Positions 21,335 through 32,877 of a stretch of 64,000 bases of DNA are shown here, one piece after another; positions within the stretch are counted from its first letter, which is position 1, and each line of letters starts with the position of its first letter. This DNA comes from Stomoxys calcitrans (Eukaryota > Arthropoda > Insecta > Diptera > Muscidae), in the NCBI RefSeq assembly GCF_963082655.1, contig NC_081554.1:60083933-60147932 (forward strand), given 5' to 3'. The translations under genes were made by a program, and so were the position numbers. The notes beneath the pieces are model-generated. The model did not search any database and was not told the origin of the DNA. It was given only the letters and a program-made list of their open reading frames with translations.

Positions 21335-21354
21335 CCAATTTAAGTAAGTAAGTA

Positions 21355-22524
21355 CATTTTAACATAAATAATTTAAAGTTGTTCCCTCCTTCTTCTTCTT
21401 TTCTTTTTAAAAATCGACTTTAAGCTCTTAAACTATTTTTTTAATATTTATTTATATTTCATAGACTTCAATTTGACGTCACCAATATCCAACATTGACC
21501 ATAGTATCAATTTTAAGGTTTTTGCATTTATTCCAATTTCAACAGAGCATACAAAAATAGAGCAGAATATAAAATCCAAATGTTTTTCATAATTAATAAG
21601 ACTTTTCTAGCCTTCTGTCAACAGTAAATAATTTGCTGTATATTTGCCAAACAAATTTCAGCAACAACAAACCAACCAACTAAAATCCAATATATCTGAT
21701 ATATTTACCAGTTAACAACAACATAAGATATTCTGTATTAAGCATGTACATGACATTCAATATTTCAAGATCTTTGCAAAAGTAGGACAAACAAAGATTG
21801 AAACTAAAAATTAATTAGGAGTGTTTATATTTTGCCCTGTTGCCATATATCATTTTTAAAGAGGGTATATGTATGCATATAAAAAATGACAGCCACCCAC
21901 CCATATGTATCGAACATAGGCCATGAACAAATTTATTTAAAAAGTATTGAGTGTATTTAATACTCCTAAAACTTAAGTCATCAACGATCCTCTATACTTA
22001 GGTACACCACTAACACTTGGCTTATTTGCTTAAGATATTTGTGCTTAAATAATACATTTTTAAAAATTAACAGCAAATGTATTTTGAGGATTTGTGCTAC
22101 ATAACTAAAACCAAGCAACAGGCAATGGATAGAAAACAATACTTTTAGGGCCTATTTTGGCAACTAGAAATTGAAAAAAAAAAGTGTAGGAACAAAGGTT
22201 TACAAACGACAACATATCTGGAAGTAAGGAGTGAAATGTACAAGGTTTAGTCTACTGATATTTGTAACAAATCAAATGAAATAAGGATTTCAAGTGGAAC
22301 TTTAGAAGTCAACGTACCATCTATTTCCAAGTATAATGTAGTCCCAACATACTCTACAGGATGAAATATTGTTACATACTTCTTCTCAGATGTTCTGTAA
22401 TTCACACTGTTAGGAATATCAATGGGTACTCAAAGTCCGTGGGCGCTGTGCGTATTTAAAAAAATACGGCCTCGGCGTATCAGATGGTGTAGTCTTCTAT
22501 GGGCCTGAAGCCAACCAAAGGATC
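21355..22524. other. No recognised gene
   Basis: AT-rich, with no domain, RNA gene or repeat shared with the rest of the window recognised on either strand. Confidence 0.45.
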
Positions 22525-22526
22525 TA

Positions 22527-22740
22527 TTGGGTTGCCCAAAAAGTAATTGCGGATTTTTTAAAAGAAAGTAAATGCATTTAATCAAATATACTTTTTTTTA
22601 CACTTTTTTTCTAAAGCAAGCTAAAAGTAACAGCTTATAAATGACAGAAGAAAGAATGCAATTACAGAGTCACAAGCCGTTGAAAAAATTTGTCAACGCC
22701 GACTATATGAAAAATCCGCAATTACTTTTTGGGCAACCCA
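22527..22740 (-). mobile_element. Mariner-3 derived MITE (214 bp)
   Basis: Inverted ends of about 31 bp. The left starts TTGGGTTGCCCAAAAAGTAA, and the right end is its reverse complement ending gggcaaccca. TA flanks at 22525-22526 and 22741-22742. The interior has no transposase. A second, truncated copy of the same end lies at 35200-35275 in opposite orientation. The TIR style is that of mariner-family elements widespread in insects; subfamily not assigned. Confidence 0.92.
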
Positions 22741-22742
22741 TA

Positions 22743-23225
22743 GTTGAACCTAGTGTAATCCACCAAACCACAACACCATAAAGCATTATAGGTCCTAGAA
22801 CTGCATTATTCAGATTGGTCCACAACACATCTATCAACAGCTGTCCTTTGGTTTATTTTAATACAGGCATACCTACGGTTTACAGATTTCCAAATGTATA
22901 AGGTAGTTTCAAGCCATATATGTTTGTCTGCTTTAAAAATTTCTCTTCGAACAGATGAATTTTTAGCTGTTTAACAAACAGTCGGGCAGTTTTGAGTTCA
23001 GAAATATATTTCTATGAATATGATTATTGACTGCTTGGTAATCTGAAAAGTGAGTATCAACAGTTCTTATGCCCTTTTTCTAGCCAAGATGCCCCGAATT
23101 ACATTCAGATTATGCAGTGCGGATGTGATGCACAAGCCAGCCATCTCATGGTTAAACTGAGTATTGAACAATAGTTGGATTTTAGAAGAGCTGTTCACCC
23201 AACCACAAAACCATATATCATTATA
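22743..23225. other. No recognised gene
   Basis: Between a MITE and a transposase remnant. No domain or shared repeat was recognised. Confidence 0.4.
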
Positions 23226-23835
23226 TTGTCGATTTTGGAGTGAAAATCAGCCAGAACCATTGCAATAGCTTCTAATGGATCCAGAAAAAGGCACAGTTTG
23301 GTGCGGTTTACGGGCTGGTGGCATCATTGGACCGTACTTCTTGAAATATAATGCTAATCTCAATGTTACTGTAACTGGTGAGCGCTACCGTGAGATGATA
23401 TCAGACGGTGCCACATGCCAAACAGCACGCGCTACAATGGACTTATTGAGAGGCAAGTTCGGTGAACATTTTATTTGACGTTCGGAACCAGTCAATTGGC
23501 AGCCTAGGTCGTGCGATTTAACACCTTTAGACTATTTTTTGTGGGGCTATGCTACAACTCATGTCTATACAGAAAATCCGGCTTCAATTAACGCATTGAA
23601 AGACAACATTGAAGCATTTATTCGTGAGATACCGGCCGAAATGTTGGAAAGAGTATGCCAAAATTGGACTAAGCGGAGCAGTCTCAGTTATCGTTTGCAT
23701 GAAATAATCTTCAAACATTGAATTATATGGATCGTACTATCGATTCAAATAAAAATTTCACGCATTTTTTCTGAATTTTATGTGTTATTATTTTTTGAAA
23801 AACTTTTCTATAGTTCTTAAAAAACCAACCTTTAG
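23226..23835 (+). mobile_element. Mariner-2 remnant, C-terminal half
   Basis: The plus strand encodes the C-terminal half of a mariner-superfamily transposase, followed by the 3' UTR and a decayed right end (ttcttaaaaaaccaacc, versus gctcttaaaaatcacctttt at 54978-54997). The N-terminal half and left TIR are missing. Confidence 0.85.
23275..23720 (+). pseudogene. Mariner-2 transposase, catalytic part with deletion
   Basis: Frame 23275-23478 reads MDPEKGTVWCGLRAGGIIGP, then GERYREMISD directly joined to GATCQTARATMDLLRGKFGE. The segment that carries WFQQD, including the second catalytic Asp (present at 54090-54125 in the other copy), is deleted. After one stop the frame continues PRSCDLTPLDYFLWG (third catalytic Asp), then NALKDNIEAFIREIPAEMLE and RLHEIIFKH, ending at 23720. 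IS630-Tc1-mariner superfamily; inactive. Confidence 0.88.
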
Positions 23836-24714
23836 TTTATAAGGCAATGAGGTCAGTATTTAGTCAATGCATGAGAAGCAGTTTGGAATGGTTATCACAA
23901 GTGGTTTTCAGGTTACTATCTCCAAGATTTGAAGTTTTAGTGAGGGGGAAGAATATTCCACCTTCAAATATCAAATAATGAGGAATATTTTATCACTGCA
24001 GAACGAAATTCTACAATGTGCAAAAATGAGGTTTTAAAAACTGAGTAGATATATTTTAACTGCAGATCTCTCCGGGTGATGGCAAGACATTCGCGGGTAA
24101 TACTCGGATGGGTTTCTGAGTAAGAGAATTAGAACACATCATTAGCCCATACTATTTCTAAGAGACATATGATTTTCCGATCGGTGCATTTGATCCCGCT
24201 TGGGGGGTTTTGTTAACAAAGCTTGTCCCCTGACACTTGGCTCTTGGTTTTGATTTTCTTAATTTCAGCCCCATAGGTTTGTGAACAAGTACTCCCCCAA
24301 TTACATGATCCCAAATATTTATATCAGATTCTGATTTTCGGATCACTTTAGGGATAAAATAGAAAATTTGCCTAAATGTTTGACCATCTTCGACATGGGA
24401 CTTTCGCTAAAATGTTTTAAGGAGAAGGGTCTTACCCTTTGCCGATTTCATATATCATGCTCTATTTGGATCGATGGACAAAACCCAAATAATCGATGAA
24501 AATTTCTGAATAATCGATTCAGTATTTCTTTACGAACATACGAACGCTCTCCTTTTTATATATAAAGCTGTATAAATAAGACAAGGGCCTTAAGAAAGCA
24601 TATAGTTACTTCAAATACGTCCACCAACGCCGAGACGGCAAGACATTCGCAGCTAACAAAATTTGACTAACGATCTCCAACTAATGAATCGAAACACGGA
24701 CTGTTGACATTCTG
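23836..24714. other. No recognised gene
   Basis: No domain was recognised. The phrase ggcaagacattcgc occurs twice (about 24082 and 24632), which hints at an old unidentified repeat. Confidence 0.4.
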
Positions 24715-24860
24715 AATATTAATTGAATTGAATTAATTGAATCTGAAAATTTGTTAAATTACAATCATGATTAAAAAATTTTTAAATTTTCAATTAAAAA
24801 TTTGATTGATTCAACCATTTTTTTTAAACGAATCTTAAAAATTTTTCAAATATCGTGATT
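24715..24860. repeat. AATTGAAT/AATTAAAAAATT minisatellite
   Basis: Degenerate repeats of tcaattaaaaatttgattga type. The same unit lies at 32878-33195, 43040-43135 and 43460-43625. It directly abuts the duplicated block that starts at 24866, as also happens at 43 kb. Confidence 0.65.
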
Positions 24861-24865
24861 TAGTA

Positions 24866-25040
24866 AAAAGGAAAGGGGATCTCAAAGACCTATGCGTTCC
24901 ACATTTCGACAAATCTATAGCAATACCATGACAGCCGGTTCAATGTGGGCGATGTAGTCCTTCATCGGTCAAGCGCTGCCGCCTCAGTGCACAACACACC
25001 GACACCTGACATTTTTTTGGAGAACCCCCGCATTTTATAT
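24866..25040 (+). repeat. Duplicated unknown block, copy 1
   Basis: Matches 43178-43400: ctcaaagacc, cacatttcgacaaatc, atgacagccggttc, gctgccgcctcagtgcacaa and tggagaacccccgc. The translated RPMRSTFRQIYSNTMTAGS resembles RPIRPTFRQINNDATAGGS in copy 2. Copy 1 has stops and is shortened. Possibly part of an unidentified mobile element; function unknown. Confidence 0.6.
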
Positions 25041-27039
25041 TATTTAGACTTTATCTTAGGACCAAAGGACAAGCTAATTGTCCTGAAATGTTTGCCAACC
25101 ATTTTTTATATTAAAATGAACCCAAGATCTTCTGCCATTGCGTGGTCTTCATTGAACTCAGGCAGATCCAATTTGCTCAACGAACTCTAAAAGACAATCT
25201 TGTCGATGGGACGCAGATATGATAATGATACACACTTTTACGCAGCTAACCCGAAATGGCATCTTTAGGTCAAGATGTTAGACAACCTGTCTTCCACCTG
25301 AAAGGATGGTTACTGCACGAAACCTTATCTTAGGACTCAAGGGAGAAGTACTGAGGTCAGCAACCTAACCTAAGCAGTTTCCATGTATCCCCGATACTTA
25401 AATAGCAGTGTTATAAACTCTATGATGATGTTATCTCCTGTTCGCCCGTTATTGGAATCGAGATTGGTGAATGAGATTTTAGACCACTGTATGACAAACT
25501 TCATGTAGTAATCACTACGGAAGAAGGAAATGGTTCAAATCCTTGCACCATATATAGGTTTAGATGTTCTTGTTATAGAACCATACAAAGTTAAAAGTAG
25601 CGTCAGTGACTTCCAGAGACTGTTTTTATCGCATTTTTTGTAATCCTCTTAGCTTATAACAAGCAATACCATGAATACCCTTTTACTCCGATGTTAAAAC
25701 CCCATTTAAATTTAGCTTAGAAATATGCCCAATCCTACTTTCATAGAATTAAATCAAATGCCCTTACCGATTATAACAGTCATTATGTCAATGGAGAAAA
25801 CTAATGCAAGTAGGACAAAAAACAACAGAGGAGTGAAGAATAAGAGCCTTGCATAGAGACAACTTTTTTTGTTACTCATTCACATCTTTTCTTTTGCTTA
25901 TTTACAAACATTGCCATACAGGTTTTTTTACTTTTTTTTCGTATGCAATTTGTGGGGATTGTGTTGCCTGTCATGTGTGTAAAGTGAGTGTTGGTGCGCA
26001 TTGACGTTGTCGTTGTGGTTTGTTAGTCATCCTGTCTATCCAACTGTCTGTTTGTCACTTGTTGAGACATATAGCCTAGAGAGCACAGCCAGCATGTTAT
26101 GTTCTCTGCGGCAAAATAATAGTTGGAACATGTGGCATGTTTGCGTGTTTGTCTGTTTCAATGTGGCAGCATGGCTTCGCAGTCAGTGAGAGACGGAATG
26201 GTGACGATGACGTTGCATGCATTTGGCGCGCAAATTTAGTTCATGAGAAACGTGTATGCATTTTGCGCGCCAAATGATGATTTCAAGTTAAATTGAGCAC
26301 AACTGCAGAAGAGCGAGTGAAAAACTACACAAAGAGAGTAATGCACAGAGAGATGAAGAGCGTAAAAGCACTTGAAGATATGATGTATATATATTAGTTT
26401 CAAGTATAGCCACTCATTTGTAAAGAGATTTTCTTTATAATAAAAATAAATGGAGGTGGCACGTAATTTCCCCCTCCCTTCCCTTCGCCCGCCCTCCCAC
26501 TCAACCACTTTAGATTGTGGGTTAAGCAAAGACTATCTTTTGATGGTATTTGGTTTAGAGGTTTTAATGCCAAGTCCATGCTGTTGCAAACATTTGACAT
26601 ATGCAAAAATTCTTTACAAAGAGAAGAACCTCAACATGTATCTCTAAGCATAATCACCTTTTTATGTAGGTGAGCACAGGTAATTAGCAAACTAATTGCA
26701 GAGGTCCACTATCAAGACAAGACAAAGACTACAGTGTACATAGCGGTATGTCATGCTATGTACCTAAATGAGCACACTAAAGAGGCGAATGACAAAAAAA
26801 ATTGGAATGAGCATACGTGTTTTGCAGTTTCTTAACATGTGTGACATAGATTTCAAGTGTACCAAAAACCAACAAAAAAATTGACAAGAGACATATGAAG
26901 ATAGATAGGCAAATAAAGGGTGTTATGTTTTGGAAGTATTTAAAATAAGGTATGAAGGATTGAAACATTCTTTTGTTAAAAGAGAAAAAGTGTTTGAGAA
27001 GGACCACCAGGATATGGAGAATTGACAATTAAGACAACA
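25041..27039. other. Unique-looking region, no recognised gene
   Basis: This is one of the longer stretches with no transposon remnant recognised. It holds one strong inverted repeat (26220-26276) listed separately. The short ORFs have no recognised domain. caacctaacctaag near 25358 resembles the 3' tails of the LINEs but no LINE sequence adjoins it. Confidence 0.45.
26220..26276. promoter_or_regulatory. Inverted repeat with two E2F-like sites
   Basis: CATTTGGCGCGCAAA (26220-26234) and its exact reverse complement (26262-26276) form 15-bp arms around a 27-bp spacer. Each arm contains TTTGGCGC, which fits the E2F consensus TTTSGCGC. The region is outside all recognised repeats. A regulatory role is inference only; no nearby gene was found. 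Confidence 0.4.
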
Positions 27040-27405
27040 TATTTTCTCTGAAGACCAAATTTTTGAGAAATTATATTGAGAAAATTTTTCTAAAGTCACA
27101 ATGTGAAGGCAAATTTATAAAAATATCTCAAAGAAAAAATTTGTTTTTAGAAATTTTCTCTTAAAACAAAAATTTTTGAGAATTTTTTCTGAAGCCATAG
27201 AGGATTTCCTGTAAAGACAAGATTTCATAAAGTTGTCACTAAAGACAAAATTTCATAGAATTTTCTTTAAAGACAAAAATTTCTTTAAATTCTCTGTAAA
27301 GACAAAATTTTATAAAATTTTCTCGAAAGACAAAACAAATTATAAAATTTCCCCAAAGACAAAAGACTTATAAAATTATCTAAGGATATAATCTCTCCCC
27401 ACACT
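27040..27405. repeat. ~33-bp minisatellite (reverse orientation)
   Basis: Degenerate tandem units around aaagacaaaatttcataaa and gaattttct, the reverse complement of the 13220 and 61015 arrays. Successive units at about 27205, 27238, 27268 and 27298 are spaced ~31-33 bp. Confidence 0.8.
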
Positions 27406-27560
27406 CAGAGAAATTTATTAGTAAAAACAGCTAAAATGTTTTCTGAAACAGCAGAAAATCTGCTGAAAATGGGACAGCAGTAATTTATTGCTAAAATAGC
27501 AAACATTTCTGCTGTTAAAAAAAAAGTTGAAAAAGCTGAAAAAAAATTTTTCAAACATTT
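27406..27560 (+). repeat. CAGCA/CTGCTG-rich repeat
   Basis: cactcagagaaatttattag followed by acagctaaaatg, acagcagaaaatctgctg and atttctgctgtt. It shares its start and composition with the 44022-44650 and 7796 repeats. Confidence 0.5.
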
Positions 27561-28339
27561 TTATATTCCATCTTTACTTTTAATTTTATAAGTACATAAA
27601 ATAGAAATGCTTTAAATTTTTTAGAATTTGCAAATTTTTGGTCAAATTTAAATAACAGCAGACAAAATTAATACTACTATTATATTTATACATTGAAAAA
27701 AAATTAACGCCTAAATTCAAAATTTGTTTTATATAAGAAGGGCAAATCCACTGAAACGGCCCTTCACGACCTGGTCGGTAACGTAGAGGGTTCTTCCGCT
27801 GTCAAGTAATATACAATGATAGCATTTCTTGACACTTAAGGTGCTTTCATGAAGTTGAACTTCATATCCAAAAGTTTTGAAAAGGGCAAGAAAGGTAACA
27901 CTTGCCCTATAAACCTGCAAGAGAGCCATTGGCAAAAGTTGGGGGTTTAGACCGCGCGTCATGCATTGTAGTACTGCAGTTGTCAGACCTATAATGTTAT
28001 ATGGTGTTGTGGTCTGGTTGACGGCGCTTCGAAAGTCCACCCATTGTTCAATACTAAATCGGATTCAAAGGATGGCGGCACTGAGGAGGCCACCATCTGA
28101 TGCACTGAATTTAATGTTACACCAAATGCTTCTGGATATTGTGGCTAGAAAAATTGCTGAGACCACTGCCGTGAAGCTAAGGGAGTTTTCTCTTTGGTCA
28201 TGTGGTGGTTTCGGACCATGATACAATGGCCGATGTTCCAGGCAGTGTGGATTCCACCCTACCTGAGCCGCTTTTTAATAAAAAGTATTGTACCACCGTT
28301 CCTGAAAGCGGAGATCCTCGCAACTAAGGAAGTGGTGGA

Positions 28340-28648
28340 ATGGCCAAGACGATTGGCATGAATATCTTCTCAGACAGCCAGCCAGCCATTAAATCGCTGG
28401 AGAACGCATTTCTGAACACAAAATCCGCCCTCGACTGTCGCAGATCTCTCATCGAGATGGTTGAACAGTTCAAAATTCACCTGTTTTGGGTGCCGGGCCA
28501 CAGAGATATCCCAGGGAGTAGTAAAGTGGACGAGCCTGCGAGACTAGGAAAAACCTCACATATTCCAGGGAAACTGGAATCTGTGGGTATGCCTCTCAGT
28601 CATTGTGTCCGTCATGACAGGTCACTATCTAATCGGAAAACATGCTGA
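28340..28648 (+). pseudogene. LINE-B RNase H domain
   Basis: Open frame with IGMNIFSDSQPAIKSL (catalytic Asp in SDSQ), KSALDCRRSLIEMVEQFK, LFWVPGHRDIPGSSKVDEPA (VPGH and the terminal D region) and LGKTSHIPGKLESVGMPLS. The match to 62864-63184 on the other strand is colinear. It degrades RNA in RNA/DNA hybrids during retrotransposition (family knowledge). Start and end are frame-limited, not natural. Confidence 0.88.
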
Positions 28649-28697
28649 CAGACTGAAGGTTGCCAGTAACGAATTTTGCTGAAGCTGTGAGGACATC

Positions 28698-29023
28698 AAG
28701 GAGGCCACCATAGCGCAGAGGTAAGCATGTCCGCCTATGACGCTGAACGCCTAGGTTTGAATCCCGGCGAGACCATCAGCAATCATTTTCAGCGGTGGCT
28801 TTCCCATCCTAATGCTTGCAACATTTGTGAGGTACTATGCCATGTAAAACTTCTCTCCAAAGTGGTGTCGCACTGTGGCACGCCGTTCGGACTCGGCTAT
28901 AAAAAGTAGGCCCCTTATCATTGAGCTTAAACTTGAATCGAATTGCACTCATTGATATGTGAGAAGTTTGCACCTGTTCCTTAGTGCAATGTTCATGGGC
29001 AAAATTTGCAAATTTGCATTATT
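28698..29023 (+). mobile_element. tRNA-derived SINE, copy 4, near full length
   Basis: A box TAGCGCAGAGGTAAGC at about 28711, B box GGTTTGAATCCC at about 28754, and body caatcattttcagcggtggc, cttctctccaaagtggtgtc and gccccttatcattgagctta, ending atgggcaaaatttgcaaatt. It is the longest copy (about 326 bp). It is flanked by tgtgaggacatc (28686-28697) and tgtgaggatatc (29024-29035), a 12-bp target-site duplication with one change. It is inserted into the C-terminal coding part of LINE-B. Confidence 0.93.
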
Positions 29024-29334
29024 TGTGAGGATATCGACGGAGAACAAACTATAGAACAATTTCTGTGCGTGTCCCGCATTGGCAGTCGGAAGGAGTTCCA
29101 CTTTAAGTTCTCATTTCATTGAGAACCTGTCTGATTTAGCGGATGTGAACATTCGCAAGTTATTGGGCCTTTCAAGCGATCTGGATGGTTCAACGGTAGG
29201 AACTAGAAGACACCTTCCTTCTTCTGTTCCTGTGGTATCACAATGGACGAAAACGTCTAAGTGAGTCTTATGACAGACTGCCACATAAACCTAACCTAAC
29301 CTATATCTAGACTTGAAAAGGTCCACCGCTTCTG

Positions 29335-29695
29335 TCACGGGCTAGAACAGACGTCTCAGTCATTGTGTCCATCATGACAGTTCACTGTCTAATCGGAAAA
29401 CATGCTGACGGAGTGTAGGTTGCCACAAGCTGTGAAGACATCGAAGAAGAAGAGACTATAGAACATTTGCTGTGTGTCACGCACTGGCAGTCGGAAGGAG
29501 TTTCACTTTAGGGTCTCATTTCTTTGAGAACCTGTCTGATTTAGCGAATGTGAACATTCGCAAGTTGTTGGGCTATTTTAAGCGACCTGGATGGTTCAAC
29601 GGAAGGAACTAGAAGGCATCTTCCTTCTACTGTTCCTGTGATATCACAATGAACGAAAACTTATGAGTCTGATGGCAGACTGCCACTTACACCTC
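29335..29695 (+). mobile_element. LINE-B 3' end, second adjacent copy
   Basis: Repeats the end of the neighbouring LINE-B without the SINE: ctcagtcattgtgtccatca, gctgtgaagacatcgaagaa, ctatagaacatttgctgtgt and cagactgccact. The knuckle region reads CEDIEEEETIEHLLC. It is a separate 5'-truncated insertion or a local duplication, and it shows what the SINE-free sequence looks like. Confidence 0.82.
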
Positions 29696-31329
29696 TTAGC
29701 CTAATATTTCGATAGACTGCTCACATAGCCAAATAATCAAAAAGGGTACACTTTCTGTCATATCAAAAAATACTGTCCAACACCCTTTACCTGTGATTTA
29801 TCATTGATCTAATTTTGTCATGGGCTGTAAAATGATGATGCAGTCATAATTAATGAAAAACAAATCATAAATGGAACGTAACGCACTTGTTTATTTCATT
29901 CATTTCTAAACAAAATATCTATGCCCAGCTCAATATGATGCTGATTAGCACAAATCCGTAAAAAGGCACGAACATTATGATTGACAACATTAACAAGGCA
30001 TTCAAGAAATATGATTAATTTTTGGCAATACACCGAGAGCCATCATCAGAATGATAAACGCATGCCATCACATGTTCAAAATCATTAAGAAAAACATAAA
30101 TTATAATCATTGCGTCGTTGTTGGGCCAAAATATGAGGGAAAAACAACGGAAATTCTTTTCTAAATGCTGAAGAAATATGCGGAAGAAGAGTCTCTTTTC
30201 AAAAAAATCATTTATTTGCAATTATTGTCATAATTTATGAGAGCAAATTACAAAAAACATGATACAGCACAACAATATGCCTCATGGGAAAAAACATGGG
30301 AAAATTTTGTTTATTCGTAACAATAACGGAAAAATTCTTGGGTTTAATATAAAAAAATTTGGCACGCGCTTTTTAAGATAAAAAATTTCCCAACAATTGG
30401 ATTTTTTTTTTTTAATTTCTGGTTGGCTTTTATTTTCTGTTATTTCGTTTAATTTTTTTATTCTGTTTTAAATTTATTTCTTTTATTTTTTAATTATTGT
30501 TTTTTAATATTTTTTCTAATTTTTGTTTTTTTTTTAATTATTTTTTTTTTTTGTTTTAATTTTTATTTTACTCTCTGCTTCTTTAAGATTTTTTCAATAT
30601 TTGTTTTTCTAGTGTTTGTTTTTTTCAACATTTTCCAACTTTTTCCCCTACCAAAACAGAACTCTTAATCGATTTTTTTCCTTAAAAAATATTTAGAAAA
30701 CAACATTAAAAATGAATAATTTATGACCTATTGTTTATTTTGTGGCAGTAATATTTTTTATTCGCGAGCCCCATTCTGTAAACAAATTGTAAATTCTGTA
30801 TTCATTTTGTTTGTGGTTCAGCTGGGCCTAGTTGAATTGTTAGTAGTTTTTCATGTGTTTTTTGGTGTGTTTTTAAAAAAAATGATGATATTATGCGAAC
30901 ACATGGATTTGCATAAAATTTTAAATAAACATTTCTCCACCTCAAAAGTCGTTTACTGGCAAAATGTGTGATTATAGACGCCATTAATTCAAAATACAAG
31001 GTTGAGAAGTGAGACATTAATTGGCAAAAAATCACAATCGTTTTTAAATTAGAATAATGGAAGCTGTTTAATAAACTACTCCAACATTAAGGTCAAAATG
31101 TAGGTACCTAAAAGGCAGATGGCGCTAGTATGTATATATGTATGAATTCACCACGTGTTGAATTATTATTCACCTTTGAAAAACAGCTGATGTAATACCA
31201 TGGGGTTTTTAGAGAATTTGTCTTGGATATTTGCACATCTTTTTAAATATTTTCTGTATCAAGAAAAGTTCCTAGGAATGTTATATGTAGATACAATGTA
31301 TCTTCATATACAATTTTCTGTGGATTTTC
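29696..31329. other. No recognised gene; poly-T tract
   Basis: No domain or RNA gene recognised. 30400-30620 is very T-rich with long T runs. The rest is AT-rich single-copy-looking DNA. Confidence 0.45.
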
Positions 31330-31612
31330 TACTTTTTTTACTGTGGATTTTTCTACTTTTTTTTCAAATTTAATTGAAATTTTGTCTTTAATGAATGTTT
31401 CTTAGAGAAGTTGTCTCTAGAGAGTTTCTTAAAAATTTGTCTTTAAAGAAATTGGTATTTAGAGAAAATTTTGTCTGTGGGAAAAGTTTCATAGAAATTT
31501 CTTCTTTGGAGAAATTTTTATGAAAATTTAGTGTTTAGGGATTTCTTTCTTTCTTGTATTAAGAGAAAATATGGCTAACATTTGGTCTTAAAAATATTTA
31601 GATAATCCCTGT
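31330..31612. repeat. ~33-bp minisatellite
   Basis: Units such as aattttgtctttaatgaatg, gtctttaaagaaatt and ttagagaaaattttgtc, on average about 33 bp apart. Same family as 13220 and 61015. Confidence 0.75.
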
Positions 31613-31702
31613 TTTCCATACCTCGCCCGTTAGTTGGTTTATGCCTGATATTGTGTCCCCACCTATGTGCCGGGCAATGACATAGGAAATGCTCCAACGC
31701 AC
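31613..31702 (-). mobile_element. LINE-A C-terminal fragment
   Basis: ttttccatacctcgcc, gttggtttatgcctgatatt, gtgtccccacctatgtgccg and ggcaatgacataggaaatgc match 798-905 of LINE-A copy 1. It is a 90-bp scrap covering the region coding GGD(T)IPDMNQL. It is followed by cgcacagtgggatgg, the start of an unidentified sequence. Confidence 0.8.
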
Positions 31703-32877
31703 AGTGGGATGGAAAAAATATAAGTAGAAATAAGTCTGCAATTTTGGAACGGTATCTTCATGAAATTTTACATGGTTATAGCTGAGGTGTTATCCAGTTT
31801 ATATGCATTTTTGGGCCCCAGAAATCCCAGGGGCCCATTGGTGGGTCTTCAAAGTTGGTCACCTCGGCCCTACGAAATTTTGTTCGAGCTGTCAAAAGCG
31901 CATTTATGGTTCGATTTTCAAATTCATTTCATTTCTAAAAAAGACCTACAAAAAACAGGCCTAAATGTGCGGGACATCTTTTATAGTAACAAAAGGTAAT
32001 TTGATTGTTTCGTCTCTATACAGAAAACTTTACCTAGCACTATCAATTTTGATTACTGTACTGTAAAGAAGACTTAATGTAGATACGTTTTAAGTGCAAG
32101 TTTAATAAATTGTGTTAACTCTAATAGGAGATCTGCGAAGTACAATATTGGCATTTTTTAACAAAAAATAAACTGGGAAAACCCTTCGAGTTCTCAAAAC
32201 GCAGACTTCGTTGGACTACTAATCGTCGAGTAGTGGACACCTACGCAAAAGTGGAATTGATCTACGCCGACATACGCCAGGACGACATACATAACACAAA
32301 TAAGACACGGCAGGCCTAACGTTGAAGCCCGTTTATAAACAATTCCGCTATCATATATTATTTCATATATTATTCTTGGCTTACCCACTTTAAAAAGTTG
32401 TTTATAAATCCACAATATAGGGAATGTTATCTTACCTGAAAGAGGAGAAAAAAAAGTAGTCATTAGTAAAATTTAATTAGGAAAAAAATTTATTCAAGAA
32501 GTGATCCTTAAACTTTAGTGGCATGATTGAATCTACACATGGTTCAATCTGAAAGCTTGATCGGAAGCTTATTTGGCAACAAAGTGATGGTGTTCAAAGG
32601 CAATTGTTAGATAATTTAAGTAAAATTAATTAAACAGTACGCCATTGAAATCATATGAAATCGGTAAATCGCTTTCAATATTCCATTTAAGAAATTAACT
32701 CATTATCTTTATTTTTTTATGGTTGTACCGTGATTGCAACTGAAAGGAGAACAGACACATTCACATAGTTAAATCACTTTATAAGTTTGTATTCACATAT
32801 GTGAGCCATGTTGCATCGAAATCGAAGGTGCGCCTTATGCAGCGAGCTTTTCGCAAAAATGTTAATAAAACATTTGA
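31703..32877. other. No recognised gene
   Basis: The 31710-32000 part contains a possible old repeat (gggccccagaaatcccaggg), but no second copy is visible in this window. No coding motif was recognised. Confidence 0.4.

Larger units (their letters stand above)
19710..21354 (+). mobile_element. RTE-like LINE, 5'-truncated and decayed
   Basis: The plus strand holds, in order: GNLVTDTDSKLRIWKEY (about 19735), the RT fingers/palm ORF 19891-20370 (GADGLPAELFK, SILCPIHKKGDK, CANYRGINLLP, GFRSGKSRLDQI), then after a frameshift FGIPAKLIRLCRMTLADT, KKRGFRQGDSLSC, the catalytic region and FDRIERESVKIGLAVNEDK. The C-terminus has CWLVHVVRMDEEAEG and MRAEDRGAWNTILRSA. The 3' tail is a short TAAG repeat (21341-21354), as is usual for RTE elements. 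Clade assignment comes from motif style. The endonuclease is missing. Confidence 0.88.
27735..29300 (+). mobile_element. LINE-B non-LTR retrotransposon copy 1, with nested SINE
   Basis: In order on the plus strand: RT motifs GKSTETALHDLVG and MIAFLDT (motif A region) at 27738-27835, then a deletion into the thumb (RPIMLYGVVVWLTALRKST), DALNLMLHQMLLDIVARKIA, RNase H, and a C-terminal part with EQFLCVSRIGS-like sequence and a natural end. The YADD box is deleted. The 3' end reads gacagactgccacataaacc. It is related to but distinct from LINE-A. The SINE at 28698-29023 splits the C-terminal coding part. Confidence 0.85.

Noticed and set aside
28711..28770. A possible tRNA gene from A- and B-box sequences
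   Set aside because: The boxes belong to a dispersed SINE with a long body and target duplications, and no cloverleaf with matching acceptor stem was seen.
30400..30620. T-rich stretch as a splice acceptor/polypyrimidine signal
   Set aside because: Over 200 bp of T-rich low complexity with no flanking exon; no basis for a splice call.
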